Assembly (NCBI RefSeq): GCF_943734655.1
Contig: NC_071353.1
Coordinates: 141,831,907 to 141,895,906, forward strand
Direction: 5' to 3'
DNA length: 64,000 nt
Source: Sabethes cyaneus
Lineage: Eukaryota > Arthropoda > Insecta > Diptera > Culicidae
The position numbers were made by a program, and so were the translations under genes. Positions 12,036 through 23,900 of this stretch are shown in pieces. The notes under the pieces are model-generated. The model did no database searches. It was not told the origin of the DNA and was given only the letters and a program-made list of their open reading frames with translations. Within the stretch, counting starts at the first letter, position 1. Each line of letters opens with the position of its first letter.

Positions 12036-14400
12036 TCTTCTTCTTCTTCAGCATAGAACCGGGGTGGCTCGTGCTGTTTCAAGCACTTGCCTCCATTCGA
12101 CTCGGTCTTGGGCCACTCGTCGCCAATTTCCTAGTCGTCTTAGAAGTCGTAAATCGCTTTCGACCTGGTCGAGCCATCGTGCACGTTGGGCCCCCCTGTT
12201 CCTGGTGCCGATGGGGTTGTTGAAGAGGACTATTTTCGTCGCACTGTCGTCCGGCATCCTTACGACGTGTCCGGCCCACCGTAGCCTGCTAACTTTCGCT
12301 AGATGTACGATGGGACTCTCCCCAAGCAGTGCCTATAGCTCGTGACTCATAAGCCTCCGCCACTCTCCGCTTTCAGTTTGTACTCCGCCAAATATCGTCC
12401 GCAGCACTTTCTGCTCGAACACGGCAAGGGCGCGTATGTCCTCCTTGAGCCTCGCGCGGCGGCGTAAGCTTCCCGATCGTAGCGTTTTAAGAAGAGCAAA
12501 GCAGGCCCGATTTCCCGCTTGGACGCGCCGCTGGATCTCCTTACTAGTGTTGTTGTCCGCGGTCACCAGCGATCCCAAATACACGAACTCCTCTACCACT
12601 TCTAGTTCGTCGCCGTCAACGGTTACTGTCCGTGGGAGGTGAAGGGATTATGGCAAATGATTAGCGATATCCCATTGAGTAAGCGAAATGCAAATAATAA
12701 ATTTGCTGAAAATCCCACCTTTTGTAATAAACCATTTTAGCGTGCATTAACATATTGCTCACAACGCAGCAAATATCGTTCGCTCAGCTCGTGTGGCGAA
12801 AAAGCACACGAAAAGGATGATGAGCAAATGGCACGGAAGAAGTGCAATGCCTTTGGGTTACATAGGAAGAAGAGAGAACGAAAGAAATAGACGCGGGAAA
12901 ATTCGGTTCTTGCAAATGTATAGAGCGAGAGAGGGATTGATAGCATTCAGTTGAATATTGTTGAGAACAACAGACGTTTATTTAAGTTCGAATTAATTAA
13001 GGTCACGACAGGAGGCACGCATTTGTTTCCTTTGAGCCTCTTCCTTTCATGTATTTGGTCTTCGACGCATTTATTTTTAGCCCAATTCTCCTAGACTCCA
13101 CTTTCTGTCTGGCGTAGATTGCCTCCGCCGTCGCAAAGTTCCTGGCAATGAAGTCATCTGCAAAGTCTAGAAGCTACTCTTGGTAAAAATCGTGCCTCTC
13201 ATTTCGATGCCCGCTCGTCGGATCACCCCCTCAAGAGCGATGTTGAACAGCATGCAGGATAAACCGTCACGTTGTCTCAACCCTCGCCGCGTCTCGAAGG
13301 GACTCGAGAGTGCTCTGATCAGTCGCGTCAGTTTGTCTGGAAAACCCCTTGTAGCCATTCCGAGTTTGGTTCACCTTCTCATAAAACTTGCGCGTGTCAT
13401 TAGCTCGGAATAGTTGCTCTAATTCTTCACGATCTCTGTCCTCCTTTTGGCGCTTTTCCTCCTCAGGATCGTGGTCAACTGGTTCCTAGCTCGTCGGTAT
13501 TTGGCCAGGTTCTCTCTAGTGGCAATACTTAGATAATTTTTCCAAGCAGTTTTTCCCCTCCACCGCTTGTTGGCATTTCCCATCAAACCAATCATTTTGT
13601 ATACTCCGAGGCTCAATACCTAGTGTCTGAAGCCTCTCCGATGGCCGAGCGTATTCTGCCCCAAACGTCTTCGAGGTTTGAAGCACCTAACTCCTCGGAA
13701 GAAGGCAGTGCCTCATTCAGTATTCGCGCGTAGTTCTCGACAGCTTGCGGGTTATCTAGCTGCCGGATGTTCAGCCGAGGAGGGCGGCTTTGACGTATCC
13801 GGTATACGGTAGACAGCTTTGAGCGCACATGTACTGCTACTAGGTAATAGTTAGAACCAATATCTGCACCCCGTCGGGAGCGTATGTTCGTGATGTTAGA
13901 GAAAAGCCGGCCCTCTATGAGAACGTGGTCAATTTGGTTCATTGTATGTTGGTCAGGTGATCTCCAGATGACTTTGTGGATATCCTTGCGCGGGAAAAAA
14001 GTGCTTCGGATCACCAGGCCTCGGGAAGTTGCGAACTTTATACACCGTTGGCCGTTATCGTTCGGGTCGGTGTGCAGGCTATGGGGTTCTACCACCGGTC
14101 TATACATTACTTCCCTACCGACCTGGGCGTTCATATCCCCGATGACGATCTTGATGTCTCGTGACGAGCAGCTGTCGTACGTTGCCTCCAGCCTCGCGTA
14201 GAACATTTCTTTCTCATCGTCGGGTCTAGAACGGCCCTTTATCCTCAATACACACAATCTTTTGTTGATCGCCTTCCAATCTATCACGCGATCCTGCATT
14301 CCGCCCAACACTACAAAGCCCGTTTCCAGTTCGTTGGTTGGTGCCTCAGAATCTGCATCGCTTAATTTAGTTGATTTGAGCACATTTGAAATCACAACGG
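12036..14400 (-). pseudogene. RTE-type LINE, 5'-truncated copy A
   Basis: On the minus strand from 14395: a partial AP-endonuclease (IGDMNAQVGREVMYRP, NQIDHVLIEGRLFS), a linker with NANKRWRGKTAW and RENLAKYRRARN, RT pieces (GLRQRDGLSCMLFNIALEGV, then FADD near 13165), and a C-terminal region (EFVYLGSLVTADN, then RGAQRARWLDQVE). This order is typical of RTE-clade non-LTR retrotransposons, which copy RNA by target-primed reverse transcription. The 3' tail is a short GAA tandem at 12036-12050, as expected for RTE. Several frameshifts, a foreign insertion at about 12645-13008 and loss of the 5' end make it inactive. Confidence 0.85.
12645..13008. other. About 360-bp insertion in RTE copy A
   Basis: RTE coding is continuous up to about 13008 (FADDFIAR to NACLLS) and resumes at about 12645 (VTVDGDELEVVEEF). 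The DNA between has no RTE similarity. I found no clear terminal repeats, so its nature is unknown. Confidence 0.5.
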
Positions 14401-14509
14401 ATATGATTATACTCGTCGCAAAACACTAAAATCCTCGTTTTCTGCTGGTCCAGATGGGATTCCAGCAATTGTTTATTGCCGCTGTACAGATGTTTTGGCA
14501 GAACCGTTA

Positions 14510-14627
14510 AGGCCCAGACACAACGCATACGGATTTTACTGCGTTGCGGCAATTTGACAGTTTTTTCATGGGTTTTCTGTCAAAATTCCGCAACGTAGTA
14601 AAATCCGCATGCATTGTGTCTGGGCCT
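14510..14627. mobile_element. Harbinger-like MITE, copy 1 (TTA target duplication)
   Basis: A 118-bp near-palindrome: AGGCCCAGACACAACGCAT at the left is mirrored by ATGCATTGTGTCTGGGCCT at the right. It is flanked by TTA at 14507-14509 and 14628-14630. A 3-bp TWA-type duplication fits PIF/Harbinger. A second 118-bp copy lies at 41695-41812. Confidence 0.85.
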
Positions 14628-14644
14628 TTATGTCGTATATTTAA

Positions 14645-14789
14645 CCCTTTATAAGGCAGTGGCAACTATATTGCCACCAACAAAAAATATTTGTTTGGTT
14701 TTTATAATTATGTATATTGATATATATTATAGACGCAAAACAAATATTTTTCGTTGGTGGCAATATAATTGCCTCGGCCTTATAAAGGG
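14645..14789. mobile_element. piggyBac-like MITE (TTAA target duplication)
   Basis: Ends CCCTTTATAAGGC and GCCTTATAAAGGG are flanked on both sides by TTAA (14641-14644 and 14790-14793). Inverted repeats extend inwards through TTGCCACCAACRAAAAATATT. TTAA duplications with CCC..GGG ends are characteristic of piggyBac-type transposons. It is 145 bp long and non-coding. Confidence 0.85.
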
Positions 14790-15205
14790 TTAACAGATCG
14801 TTCGAACAAAGAAAATTTTCGGTGATTCGGCTTTCGAAATAATTGTAAGTACTGTTGTTCTTGCCCATACGAAAGCTACATTTTCTTCGATCAACATAGA
14901 TTTACGCCAGGACGATCCGTTTGCACTAATCTTTTGCATTTCACGTCGACTCGCATTTGGAGCAGAAATTTAAAATCGACGTAGTTTACACCGATCTAAA
15001 TGCTGCATTTGACCGCATAGATCATCGTCTACTTTTACGGAGACTTTCCCGGCTTGGTGCATCGCAATGTTTCGTCTTAAGTTTCGACTTAAGTGATCGA
15101 ACACTACGCTCAACTCATATTTTTCCACCGCATTTATCAATAAATCGGGTGTGCCTCAGGGCAGCAACATGTGCCCTTTGCTCTTCTCGTTGTAGTTCAA
15201 CGACG

Positions 15206-16171
15206 TAGGGGAACTGTGGGTAAGACGAACAGGTTAAGAAGAACAGCTAATATAATACAGAGAACTTATGATTTATAAAACCTAAATACAGTTTACTTCA
15301 GTTCAACATCTTGTTTTCAAAAGGAGCTAGTGAAATATTTAACAAAAAATGTTTTTCAATGTGTATTTTGAGTATTAAAAATGGTTCGAAAAAGTGAACT
15401 TTTTTAGTGCTGCGGGTGAAACGGACAATGTGTGGGGGTAAGATGGACAGGTATTGTAAATCGCCCCAACTGAGAGCATATTATTATTTTTGACCCTTAA
15501 CAAATTGAATACGTAAAATATGGTAGTGTAGCGTGCAAAAAATGAAGGGGGCAGTCCACCCCCTCCCAATAGAGGCAGCCAATAGAAAATTGTTTGGCAG
15601 CGGCAATATGAACAAGCATTCCAAAAACTGTTTTATGCCTGGCCGCTGCTAATTTGTTTGAAGTTCACGTTTGCCGGTTAAATTTTCATTTATATGCTTG
15701 AGATATCACTAAGAAACAAAATCAACCATTTTATTATAATATGTTCATTGACCATCTTACCCACACTAGCAGTTGTCCATTTCACCCCATCATTATACAT
15801 TTTTTTAAACTGTTCACAATTTTTCATACGCAAATAAAATTACGTATTATTTCAATGCAAACGTTGCTTGAAAAGGTATTCAATCGAAATACTTCATGCT
15901 ATGGGCAACATTTTGGAATTAAACCACTCAAAAAGCTTAATTTCGATGGAGAAAAAGTTACATCCAGACGCAGTATTCTTTCCAATTTTTAGTTTTTCTG
16001 CACTTTATCAAAATTGGAAAGTTCTAAATGATGATGGAAACGTTCAGACATCATGAGATAGCAAGATGGTTGGTTGCCCATCAAAACATTTACGAATTTT
16101 AGTGCTTAACTAGTAGGATCAACCACCTGTCCGTCTTACCCACCCTGTTCGTCTTACCCACAGTTCCCCTA
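15206..16171. mobile_element. TIR element with 28-bp perfect termini, TA-flanked
   Basis: TAGGGGAACTGTGGGTAAG..., 28 bp, at 15206-15233 is exactly mirrored at 16144-16171. The motif GTGGGTAAGAYGGACAGG recurs inside (about 15432, 15755 inverted, 16125 inverted), giving layered subterminal repeats. The outer TA may be the target duplication. The interior (about 900 bp) has no transposase, so it is non-autonomous. It lies inside the Jockey fragment. Confidence 0.85.
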
Positions 16172-16440
16172 ACCTTACTTTTAGGCGATGGATGTAAATT
16201 AATGTACGCGAAAGATTTAAAATTATATATCACACCATTCAGTCCCTCGAAGACTGCTGTCATTTGGAAAAGCTGCTGGATATTTTCGTTAACTGGTGGC
16301 GCAAGAACTGGCTCTTCGTAAGCACGGCAAAGTGTTAGGTTATGACATTCCGCCGAACTGTCAACCCAATATTGTTCAAGTACAATATTGATGGTCAGGT
16401 ATTCAAGAGAGCCAATAATATCAGCGGTTTTATATTCAAA

Positions 16441-17886
16441 ATTCAACAGAAATTGAGCAACACTTCACCGACCCAATTAATCATTTTGTCAATGCGAATG
16501 GCACGCTCTTAGATCACATTTACCAATTTCCCGGAATGCTTTGACATAATTGCGCCATATTCTCCGTTGTTGCCTGTTGATTGTCACCACGCACCATTAC
16601 TTTTACTACTTGACGAGGTGGACGCACCGATTTCGGACGACCGAAGTGAACAAATCCAATTCGACTACTCTGCATGTGACTACGACATGCTGAATTCAAT
16701 TTTTACAGACGTGGATTGGAGTAATCATCTTTCTGTTATTGGTTCAGTTGACCAGATGCTTTTAGATTTCTATGATTTGCTTTTAGACTGTTGAGCCGTG
16801 GTGGACTCCTGAACTTCGAAGCCTGCGTTACAACCTTCGTGAAATGTGGAACCAATACTTCCAACTAAAAACGAATTTGATAGAATTAAACTTCATGAAC
16901 GCGAGGCAGAGTACAGAACTATTCTTTCTGCAGCACACGAAAACTACCTATAAATTACCTTCGCGTTTGTGGGATTTTATTAAGAAAAGGAAAGTCGGTA
17001 ACAATGTTCCTTCCGTCCGTTAGTCTCGAGAAAACAACTTCTCACTCCAACTTGGAAGCAGCCAATCTGTTTGCCTCATTTTTCGAGAGTGTATTTAGCA
17101 AATATCATCACCCGTCTAGCGAAAAAACTGCTTCGCTCACATACCAGTCCTAAATATCAATCTGCCGCCTAAACAGTTTTCTGCAGACAAAATTCAGAAA
17201 GCTCTGGAAGGTCTCGATTCAACGAAAGGACCTGAAATAGGCGACCTACCTCCAATTTTTCTGAGAAACTGTGCCGTTTCGCTTGCGTTGCCGATTGTCG
17301 CCATTTTTGATCGCTCTCTCCAGGAAAGGAAATTCCCAGCTACATGGAAAATGACATCCATAGTTGCAATTCACAAGTCGGGATGTCACAGTTCGGTTGT
17401 CAACTATCGGGGTATATCCATCCTTTGCTGCCTTAGTAGAGTATTTGAAAAACTGATTCACCGAAATTTGTCCCAGAGCAATGATACCGATCATACGACT
17501 TTATGAAGCATCGCTTTACAACATCGAATCTAATGTGCTACGTGACAGCGATATTACATGAGATCGAACTCAGGCGACAAGTGGACTTGATTTATTGTGA
17601 TTTTTCCAAAGCCTTTGATACTGTGCCGCATAATCTCGTCATCGAAAAATTGGATTCTCCGAATCGAACGCGTGCAGAAGAGATTCATTAGCTTTGCGTT
17701 CCATGATCTTCCTTGGCGTGGTCCTGTGAACTTTCCTTCGTATTATGATTGGTGTCGCCTCGTCCGTCTTGATACCATAGAACGACACAGGTTCAGCAAA
17801 CTGTACCTATTTGTCGCTAAAGTGCTCAACGGAGAAAGTGATTTTTCGAACATTCTTTCGATGCTTGGCTTTCGTACTCCTCCGCC
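16441..17886 (+). pseudogene. Jockey-clade LINE fragment 2 (EN end plus RT)
   Basis: Coding pieces run from the end of an endonuclease domain (NANGTLLDHIYQFP near 16490; PVDCHHAPLLLLLDE at 16573) through a linker (PWWTPELRSLRYNLREMW near 16800) into RT (GLDSTKGPEIGDLPPIF; SSVVNYRGISILCCLSRVFEK at 17390-17450; LIYCDFSKAFDTVPHNL at 17588-17638). The frame then jumps to a C-terminal region (RVQKRFISFAFHDLPWRGP), so the YADD-containing part of RT is deleted. It lies directly behind fragment 1, giving a tail-to-head pair of Jockey relics. Inactive. Confidence 0.75.
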
Positions 17887-18358
17887 GTAAAAGGAGAATT
17901 ACTGACATGGGAAAAGTTAGAAATACTATCAAGCACAGCGTTGATAGACAAGCTAAACAATTCATCTACCCAAATCCTGCAGTAGCTAAAAACTACTCAG
18001 CTTAACTCGTAGTGAAGTACGCACAATCACGGGACTGTAATTGCGGAGTCCTTGCATTTGGTAGGCATAAGTTCTTCGGAAGGAAGTTTCCTTCTTACTT
18101 CATATCAAAGCTGTGAATCCCAAAAAGGTCATTGGTGTTATTAACCAGCACACAAGTACAGGATTAAGGTAGAGGATCCATATTTCGCCAGGAAAATGGC
18201 GAAATATGGATCCTCTACCCTACAACTATCTAGCTCAATTCCATTCATGGGTTATGAGCAGTCCGTAAACTGTGTACGTGTACGGCAATCGGCAAAAGCC
18301 GAATATTAACACTTTCGCAATGGCCATTTAACCCAATGCCCTTCTGGCGTACAAAAAA
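17887..18358 (+). mobile_element. I-type LINE 3' fragment with A tail
   Basis: Starts with coding like KGELLTWEKLEI and AKQFIYPNPAVAK and continues to the 3' UTR word CCCAATGCCCTTCTGGCGTAC and a short A run at 18352-18358. The same order is seen in the fuller copy at 28579-30496. A 54-bp palindrome has inserted in it. Only the last part of the family is present. Confidence 0.8.
18167..18220. mobile_element. 54-bp perfect hairpin insert with TA duplication
   Basis: GGTAGAGGATCCATATTTCGCCA (arms 18168-18190 and 18197-18219) is a perfect 23-bp inverted repeat with a 6-base loop, GGAAAA. The I-type LINE copy at about 28722 carries the uninterrupted sequence GGATTACAACTA. Here the 54-bp insert splits it and TA is duplicated (18165-18166 and 18221-18222). 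Confidence 0.85.
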
Positions 18359-18488
18359 ACACCAATTTTAGATCCATACTCATTCAGGACAACAACAAAT
18401 TCTGGCCCGGATAAGAAAGTGTTCGTGAGGTGTTCGCGCCAGCTACAGGTACAGTTTGGGCACAGAGAACAGACATCCAAACTAGGAT

Positions 18489-18775
18489 TAGGGTTGCCAA
18501 GTGGCCGGTTTTTGGCCGGCCCGACCGATTTTTCACTTGCAAAGCCGATAACCGGTCAATCCGGGAAAACGCCGGTTTTCCAACATATGAAGCCGGATTT
18601 GTACTTTTTGCCTGATTTGTTAAATTTTCTGATAAATTTGCAATCCTGAGCAGTGGATCATCGAATATAGCCAGTTTTGCAGTGACAATACATTGCTTCT
18701 GGCGGTAATATACATTAAATTGTCCTCAATTATCTTCAATAATCCATTAAATGTTCGTTGTGGTTGCGACTGTGA
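18489..18775 (+). mobile_element. hAT-like MITE, truncated copy
   Basis: Begins TAGGGTTGCCAAGTGGCC and follows the complete copy at 60488-60943 closely until about 18775, where the sequences part. The right terminus is missing. Confidence 0.75.
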
Positions 18776-18892
18776 TGTCCTGCCGTTCACTATCTCCATA
18801 ACGGACTGCTCATCCCATTTACACGGAAAACTGTCAACCAACTTTCACTTTCGCTCTGTGCTGGTTACATGCTACCGGCGACTACCCAAATA

Positions 18893-19018
18893 ATCGCCTC
18901 TATTCTACATAGCGATCCGGATCCGATCAGAATTTGCGCTTCGATCGGAATACATCGTATGCTATAACACACGTCGATCGGGACGTATCTGATCGGAGCG
19001 CAGAATCGAGGTGAATAC
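18893..19018. repeat. Imperfect inverted repeat, possible MITE
   Basis: Left AATCGCCTCTATTCTAC and CGATCCGATCAGA-like words are mirrored imperfectly at the right by CTGATCGGAGCGCAGAAT and CGAGGTGAAT. About 125 bp, no coding, ends not precisely set. Confidence 0.4.
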
Positions 19019-20554
19019 GTCATTAGCACTGCCGTCAAACCCCCCTATTTAAAGCTTTTTAGAAAATTTGATTTGCTGCTTTTGAGCAGTTTTTACGTTA
19101 TTGACATTTGAAAAAACCATATTTTTTTGGAAAAAATGCCTGTAACTTCGGAACCGAAGGAGATAGCGACTTTATTCCTTCAAACAAAATGCGCGTTTTC
19201 CATGCGTGTGAAAGTGCTCAGAAGGCATGATTTGTGAGAAATAAACACGAAAGAAGATGTAAAGAAAAAACGGATTTTTTATGTCCACTCCGTCAAAAAA
19301 ACATTAAATTGCTCCATCCTATCAACCACAAGAGATAGAGCTTTCATTTTTCCGGCAAAGTAACTTAAAATTTAATGTTCTTTAACTTTGCAGAACATTT
19401 TATTCAGCTAACTTAAGTCATAAAAAAGTTAATATTTTGCACTCGCTTACTATGATGGTCACCCTAATGTCATATACATCAAAAAATGCGAAAGTTAAAA
19501 TAACAAATTTACTCAGAACATGCTATATACCTAGGACTAACGGTTTTAGCGTAATTAATTTTGTCCTCCTAGATCTGGGTTTCATCCCACGGTGCGTCCC
19601 AATGTAAAAATCTGCTTTTGTAGCGTACCAAGAATCACCTTGGGCGGGCAAAATACTTGCAAACAATACCGCTGACAAGCGCAAAATGTTTGTCAGCAAA
19701 ATAAGAAATCATCTAGCAAAGCGGCAAATATTGATAGAATGATTTTTGTATGCTGAATTAATTTCGCGACTCAACTGCATCCCATAAACGATTACGTCAG
19801 ATCGAGAAGTTCGACAATTCGAGTCACGCCAATTCGAAGAATCGGCTCGTTTATTAGCAATTCATCATATTCATATTACCCGGCCGGCCGGTTCGAACGC
19901 TAGGAGCCAACGCTCTGAGCAAAAGATTTAATCACACGTGAAACGCATCGATAATGTGCGCGTCTGAAAGCTACGAATTGTTATGCAAGCCGCCTATCGT
20001 GTCGATCAAATATTGTTATCTATTGTCTATTAAATCGTTGAATTGCCCATGTAAGTATGCTTAGAATGCATTGGTGAACTTTACGGTGCACCAGAGAGCC
20101 CGTCGTTCGAATGGAGCTAGTTATTCAGTTTCATTAAATATTTGCAGATGCAAATTTGGACCAAATTCAAAGAAATTGGAAACTAATCTTCATTGTAAAT
20201 CTGTGCAATGCATTGTTCATCTAAAAACTACCGGCTTTTGACCGCACATTCAACTAGTTGTTACTGCATACCGGAAAAATAATTTACCTCAAAGTTTCTA
20301 ATTTTAGTCAAACTTGAATAGGAAAAGTTCCGGTCAATTTAAAAAAAAATCTGTTAAAAACGCAATATTTCAAACGATTTTCGGTAAAATTAATGACAAC
20401 GAAAGGCAACCCAAGCCGCTATGGGCACTAAAATAATTCCAAACATAACAAAAAACAAAACAAATTTGTCATTTTCATAAAAAGACCCTACCGCACGCGC
20501 TAGAGCGCCAAGATAACTCGTCAAAATCGTACGATACCTCCGGGGTTGACCGTT
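19019..20554. other. 3' flank of the coiled-coil gene, AT-rich
   Basis: Includes the 3' UTR of the minus-strand gene left of its stop at 20555. I could not identify a poly(A) signal with confidence. The segment 19030-19500 resembles dispersed repeat DNA in style but has no second copy in the window. Confidence 0.4.
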
Positions 20555-20954
20555 CTACAAATCCGTCACCGGACCGGTTACGCTGATGCCGCCGCTGCTG
20601 GTGAGATGCACGTAGGTCGGCGTAACCAAACTCTGCACCTGGGCCGCCTTTTGCGGTTTCGGCGAAGCGGCTTTCGGCAGACCCGGCGAGTTGCCACTGT
20701 TCTGGCTGTTGCGTAGAAAGAACGGATTGGTAGCAGCCGGACCGCCATCGCCGCCACCGAGGCCGATTCCACCGTTGTTAGTCGCTGCTTGGTGTTGCCC
20801 AACCTGGGTCGCTAACAACGGAGGCTGCTGCTGATGCTGGTGGTGAACAATGATGGATGCGTGATGCAACTGCTGCTGATGCTGCGTTGAAGCCACCGCC
20901 ATCGGTGTTACTTGCGGGACCTGTTCTTTGAGAGTGCTTACAATATTTTCCAAA
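20555..20954 (-). CDS. Coiled-coil gene, terminal coding exon 8
   Basis: Encodes LENIVSTLKEQVPQV, which extends the exon 7 coiled coil, then a Gln/His-rich and Gly/Ala/Pro-rich tail ending TGPVTDL and TAG at 20557-20555. Acceptor CACAAACACAG. The last residues (VTDL) have the form of a class I PDZ ligand (S/T-x-hydrophobic), which is an inference from pattern only. Confidence 0.8.
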
Positions 20955-23900
20955 CTGTGTTTGTGGGCGCGATTGTTTGTGTGTGTGTGTATGTGGATAT
21001 AATGAAAAAAAGTAATTTTGAAAGGTGGAGAAAGTGCATACGAAAAAAGATGAACAGAGAAGTCCTGGTTAGAGCTACGAACTATTTACAACCGCGAACG
21101 CGAGCCATGCCGCTTGGCTTTTATGTTGTTTGGCGTGGAATTTGCATAGCCTATTACAAGAGGCCGTAAAGTGGTAATGACTATTTGACGAGCAGAAGGC
21201 TCGTTTCCGTTAAAGATTGTTCGAAAATTAACAGCAATATCATGTGGAGGAATCTACTGTAAGTTAAAGAAACGTTACAACAAAGGGAACATTACGCCAA
21301 ACGACTTAATTGCAAACGGTATCGACCCAAGTATACGGCGCACAGTGGACAAACATTTTCAAAAACTGTCAGTTGTAGCTTTAAAATCCCATTTGAATAA
21401 ATTGAATAGAATGAATAGATAGAACTGGAAAGTTTTTAACATAAATTCAACATGGAACTCTTTTGCTATGAGCGACAGTAAGATGATTAGCATTTTCCCA
21501 GCAAAATTAACAGATAACATTTGAAACTAAAGGATAAGTTAAAGAGCAAAAAATATTTACAACTGTTGCTTATCGTGATAAAACCTGATAATCCCTTAAA
21601 AGGGCCTGTCTATTTACAGACACGCACAAAAATTGCTTGTCCACTGTGTGCGAACGTAACCTAATCGTACAAAAGGGTCAGCAATGCAATGGCAGGGCAT
21701 CCGCGAGCGGGCGCGCTAACGCGACTGGAGAAAGGCTTACGCTGTAATCCGGTTTTCCGACTCCTGCTTCGAGGCCAGCGCGTCCTGTAGCTCTCGCCTC
21801 AGTTTGAGCGCGTCCTTCTCCAACAACAACACCTGATCGTTCGAGGAGTCCGCATGCATTTCCTCACTAAAACCGCCACCACCATTAAACGTCGAGCCAA
21901 AATTATTCTCACCAAATTTTCGCATGCCACCGCCTCCGTTGCTGTAGCGCAGCTCGTTGCTCGTTACGTCACCGAAATTATTGCCGTAAAACTCGTCGGC
22001 ATTACTGATTCTTCCGTAGTTCAAATGTAAACTGTTTCTCCGAAACTTGCTAGCAGCGGCCTGCGAGCCGCTGGTACCCTGTACAAAGGAATCCCGCTCC
22101 CGGAGGGCCGCAAACTGTTGCTGCTGCTGCTGTTGCTGATGATTGAGCTGAGCTTTCAGATTAATCACTTCATTCTCCAACTTCAACATCCGATCGACGA
22201 TTTGATTCATTTCCGAACGAACTGAATGGATGGATTTTTTCATTTCTTCCGACTCTTTTTGCAACCGAAAATTGGCCTGGTTCAAAGTCCACGAGCGTTC
22301 CTCGATCATCGTCTTCATGCGCTCCATTAGGGCTTCCTCACGCACACGGGATACCTCCCGAATCTCCCGGATAACATCACTCACAATGCCCGGAGTGTAA
22401 TTGCCTGAAATTAGTGCACACGTCAGTTTTCGAAACTCAAAACCTTATCTCTAAATTATTAAGAAACCTTTACTGTACTTCATTTTAAAACACTATTTCA
22501 ACATACAAAGGAATCTCTAAACTCCGTAACGCCTTAAACCTAACCGAACTATGATGTATGCATGGCGCAAAACGATCTACGCAAAAATGTACCTTGAGAG
22601 TGATAGGTCGGTGCGGGGCTCTGCAACCCAAAGCTATTGTAACGCATTCCTACCGGCTGACTATTAGTGCTCAGGCCGCTTATGCTGTCTCTACGGTGAC
22701 TAAGGCCCCAGTGGGGGGTATGTTTCAAAGCTTCCATCTCCACTAAAATGCGCGTATTTTAGGCGGGGCGGGTCGATTTTTTTTTGTTTCATATTCGAAA
22801 ATACAAAGAAGCAGAGGGCACGGGATGAAATGACACAGAGACATAGAGGAGAAGGAAAGAAAGGGATCATAAAAGATAGAAAGGATCGGACGAAAAGAGA
22901 GAGAGAAAAAAATATGCATTAGCTATGTTTGTGTGAAAATAACAACAAAAATTTGCATTCAAAAAAGCATGCGGTGCTGAATTACACGTGTACTCAATGG
23001 TTTGTGCTTCGCACAATCACTCATGAGACTGCAACACACCCCAAAAACACAAACGTAAAAAAACGACGCAAAAGTCGAAAAGTACCTACCTTTGGTTTCA
23101 TGTAAATTACGACATATCTTCTTATTGGTATCGTGCAACTTGCTTATCTCCTTCAGCAACACCAGAACCAGATTGTTCTGATTGTTGCTGGCATTGTTGC
23201 CACCGGAAGTGCCACCACCACCAATAAAGCCGCCACCGTTGTTGCCGGGGGTGCCTCCCGCGCTGCCATTATTGATGGAACTACTGGCGTTCAGCATGTT
23301 TAGGTCCGCTAGGAGGGCCTCCGCCATCTCCTGCTTAGATTTGGCACAACTGTTCTTCGATTCGTTGTCCGATGAGTCATTAATGTAAGGGTCCGTCATT
23401 CTAAAAAGGAGAAAAATACCGAAATCGGTTATTTCTAATATCGCAATCATTTGGAATGAAACCTCTAGGAACATTTTTATCAGCGATATAATTCATGAGT
23501 AGTTTATGGGAAAAAATATAAAAAACTGGCCAATTTCCTCGGAAACTCCGGGTGTAATTTGCATATGACTGGTTATGGTTACATAACTCTTTATTCCTAG
23601 CAGTGCAGGTATGGGCTAGCCGCGTTGGCGATGTTGAAAATGCGTTACAGTCGCACAAAAGTTTTCTTGCCAACATATCAGCTCCGGACATGCAGTACTT
23701 AGCACAAAAATTTACAAAAACTGTTTTTTAATGTAATCTCATACTAACGCAGCTACCTCTTAAAAGTATCGTGGAAAGTAACGATTACATAATCCATCGC
23801 TTTTCTTGTCAATAATAGCCTGCGAAGCTTCTAAAGGTGCGTTTAAACTGGGCAATTTTTCGGCAACATGTGGAATGCAACATTTGGTATGCGACATGCT

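Larger units (their letters stand above)
14405..16440 (+). pseudogene. Jockey-clade LINE RT fragment 1, multiply interrupted
   Basis: Plus-strand pieces encode SAGPDGIPAIVYCRC (14440-14490), VVYTDLNAAFDRIDHRLL (14978-15031), SGVPQGSN-like coding (15145-15165) and, after an insertion, YAKDLKLYI-like coding near 16205 and VMTFRRTVNP-like coding near 16345. This is the RT core of a Jockey-clade LINE. Three non-autonomous DNA elements (14510-14627, 14645-14789, 15206-16171) interrupt it. The YADD box reads YAKD, and other stops confirm that it is dead. Confidence 0.75.

Noticed and set aside
22959..23474. Unspliced 171-codon frame around exon 5
   Set aside because: The first 25 codons and the last 44 lie in introns; consensus borders at 23400 and 23090 keep phase with neighbours.
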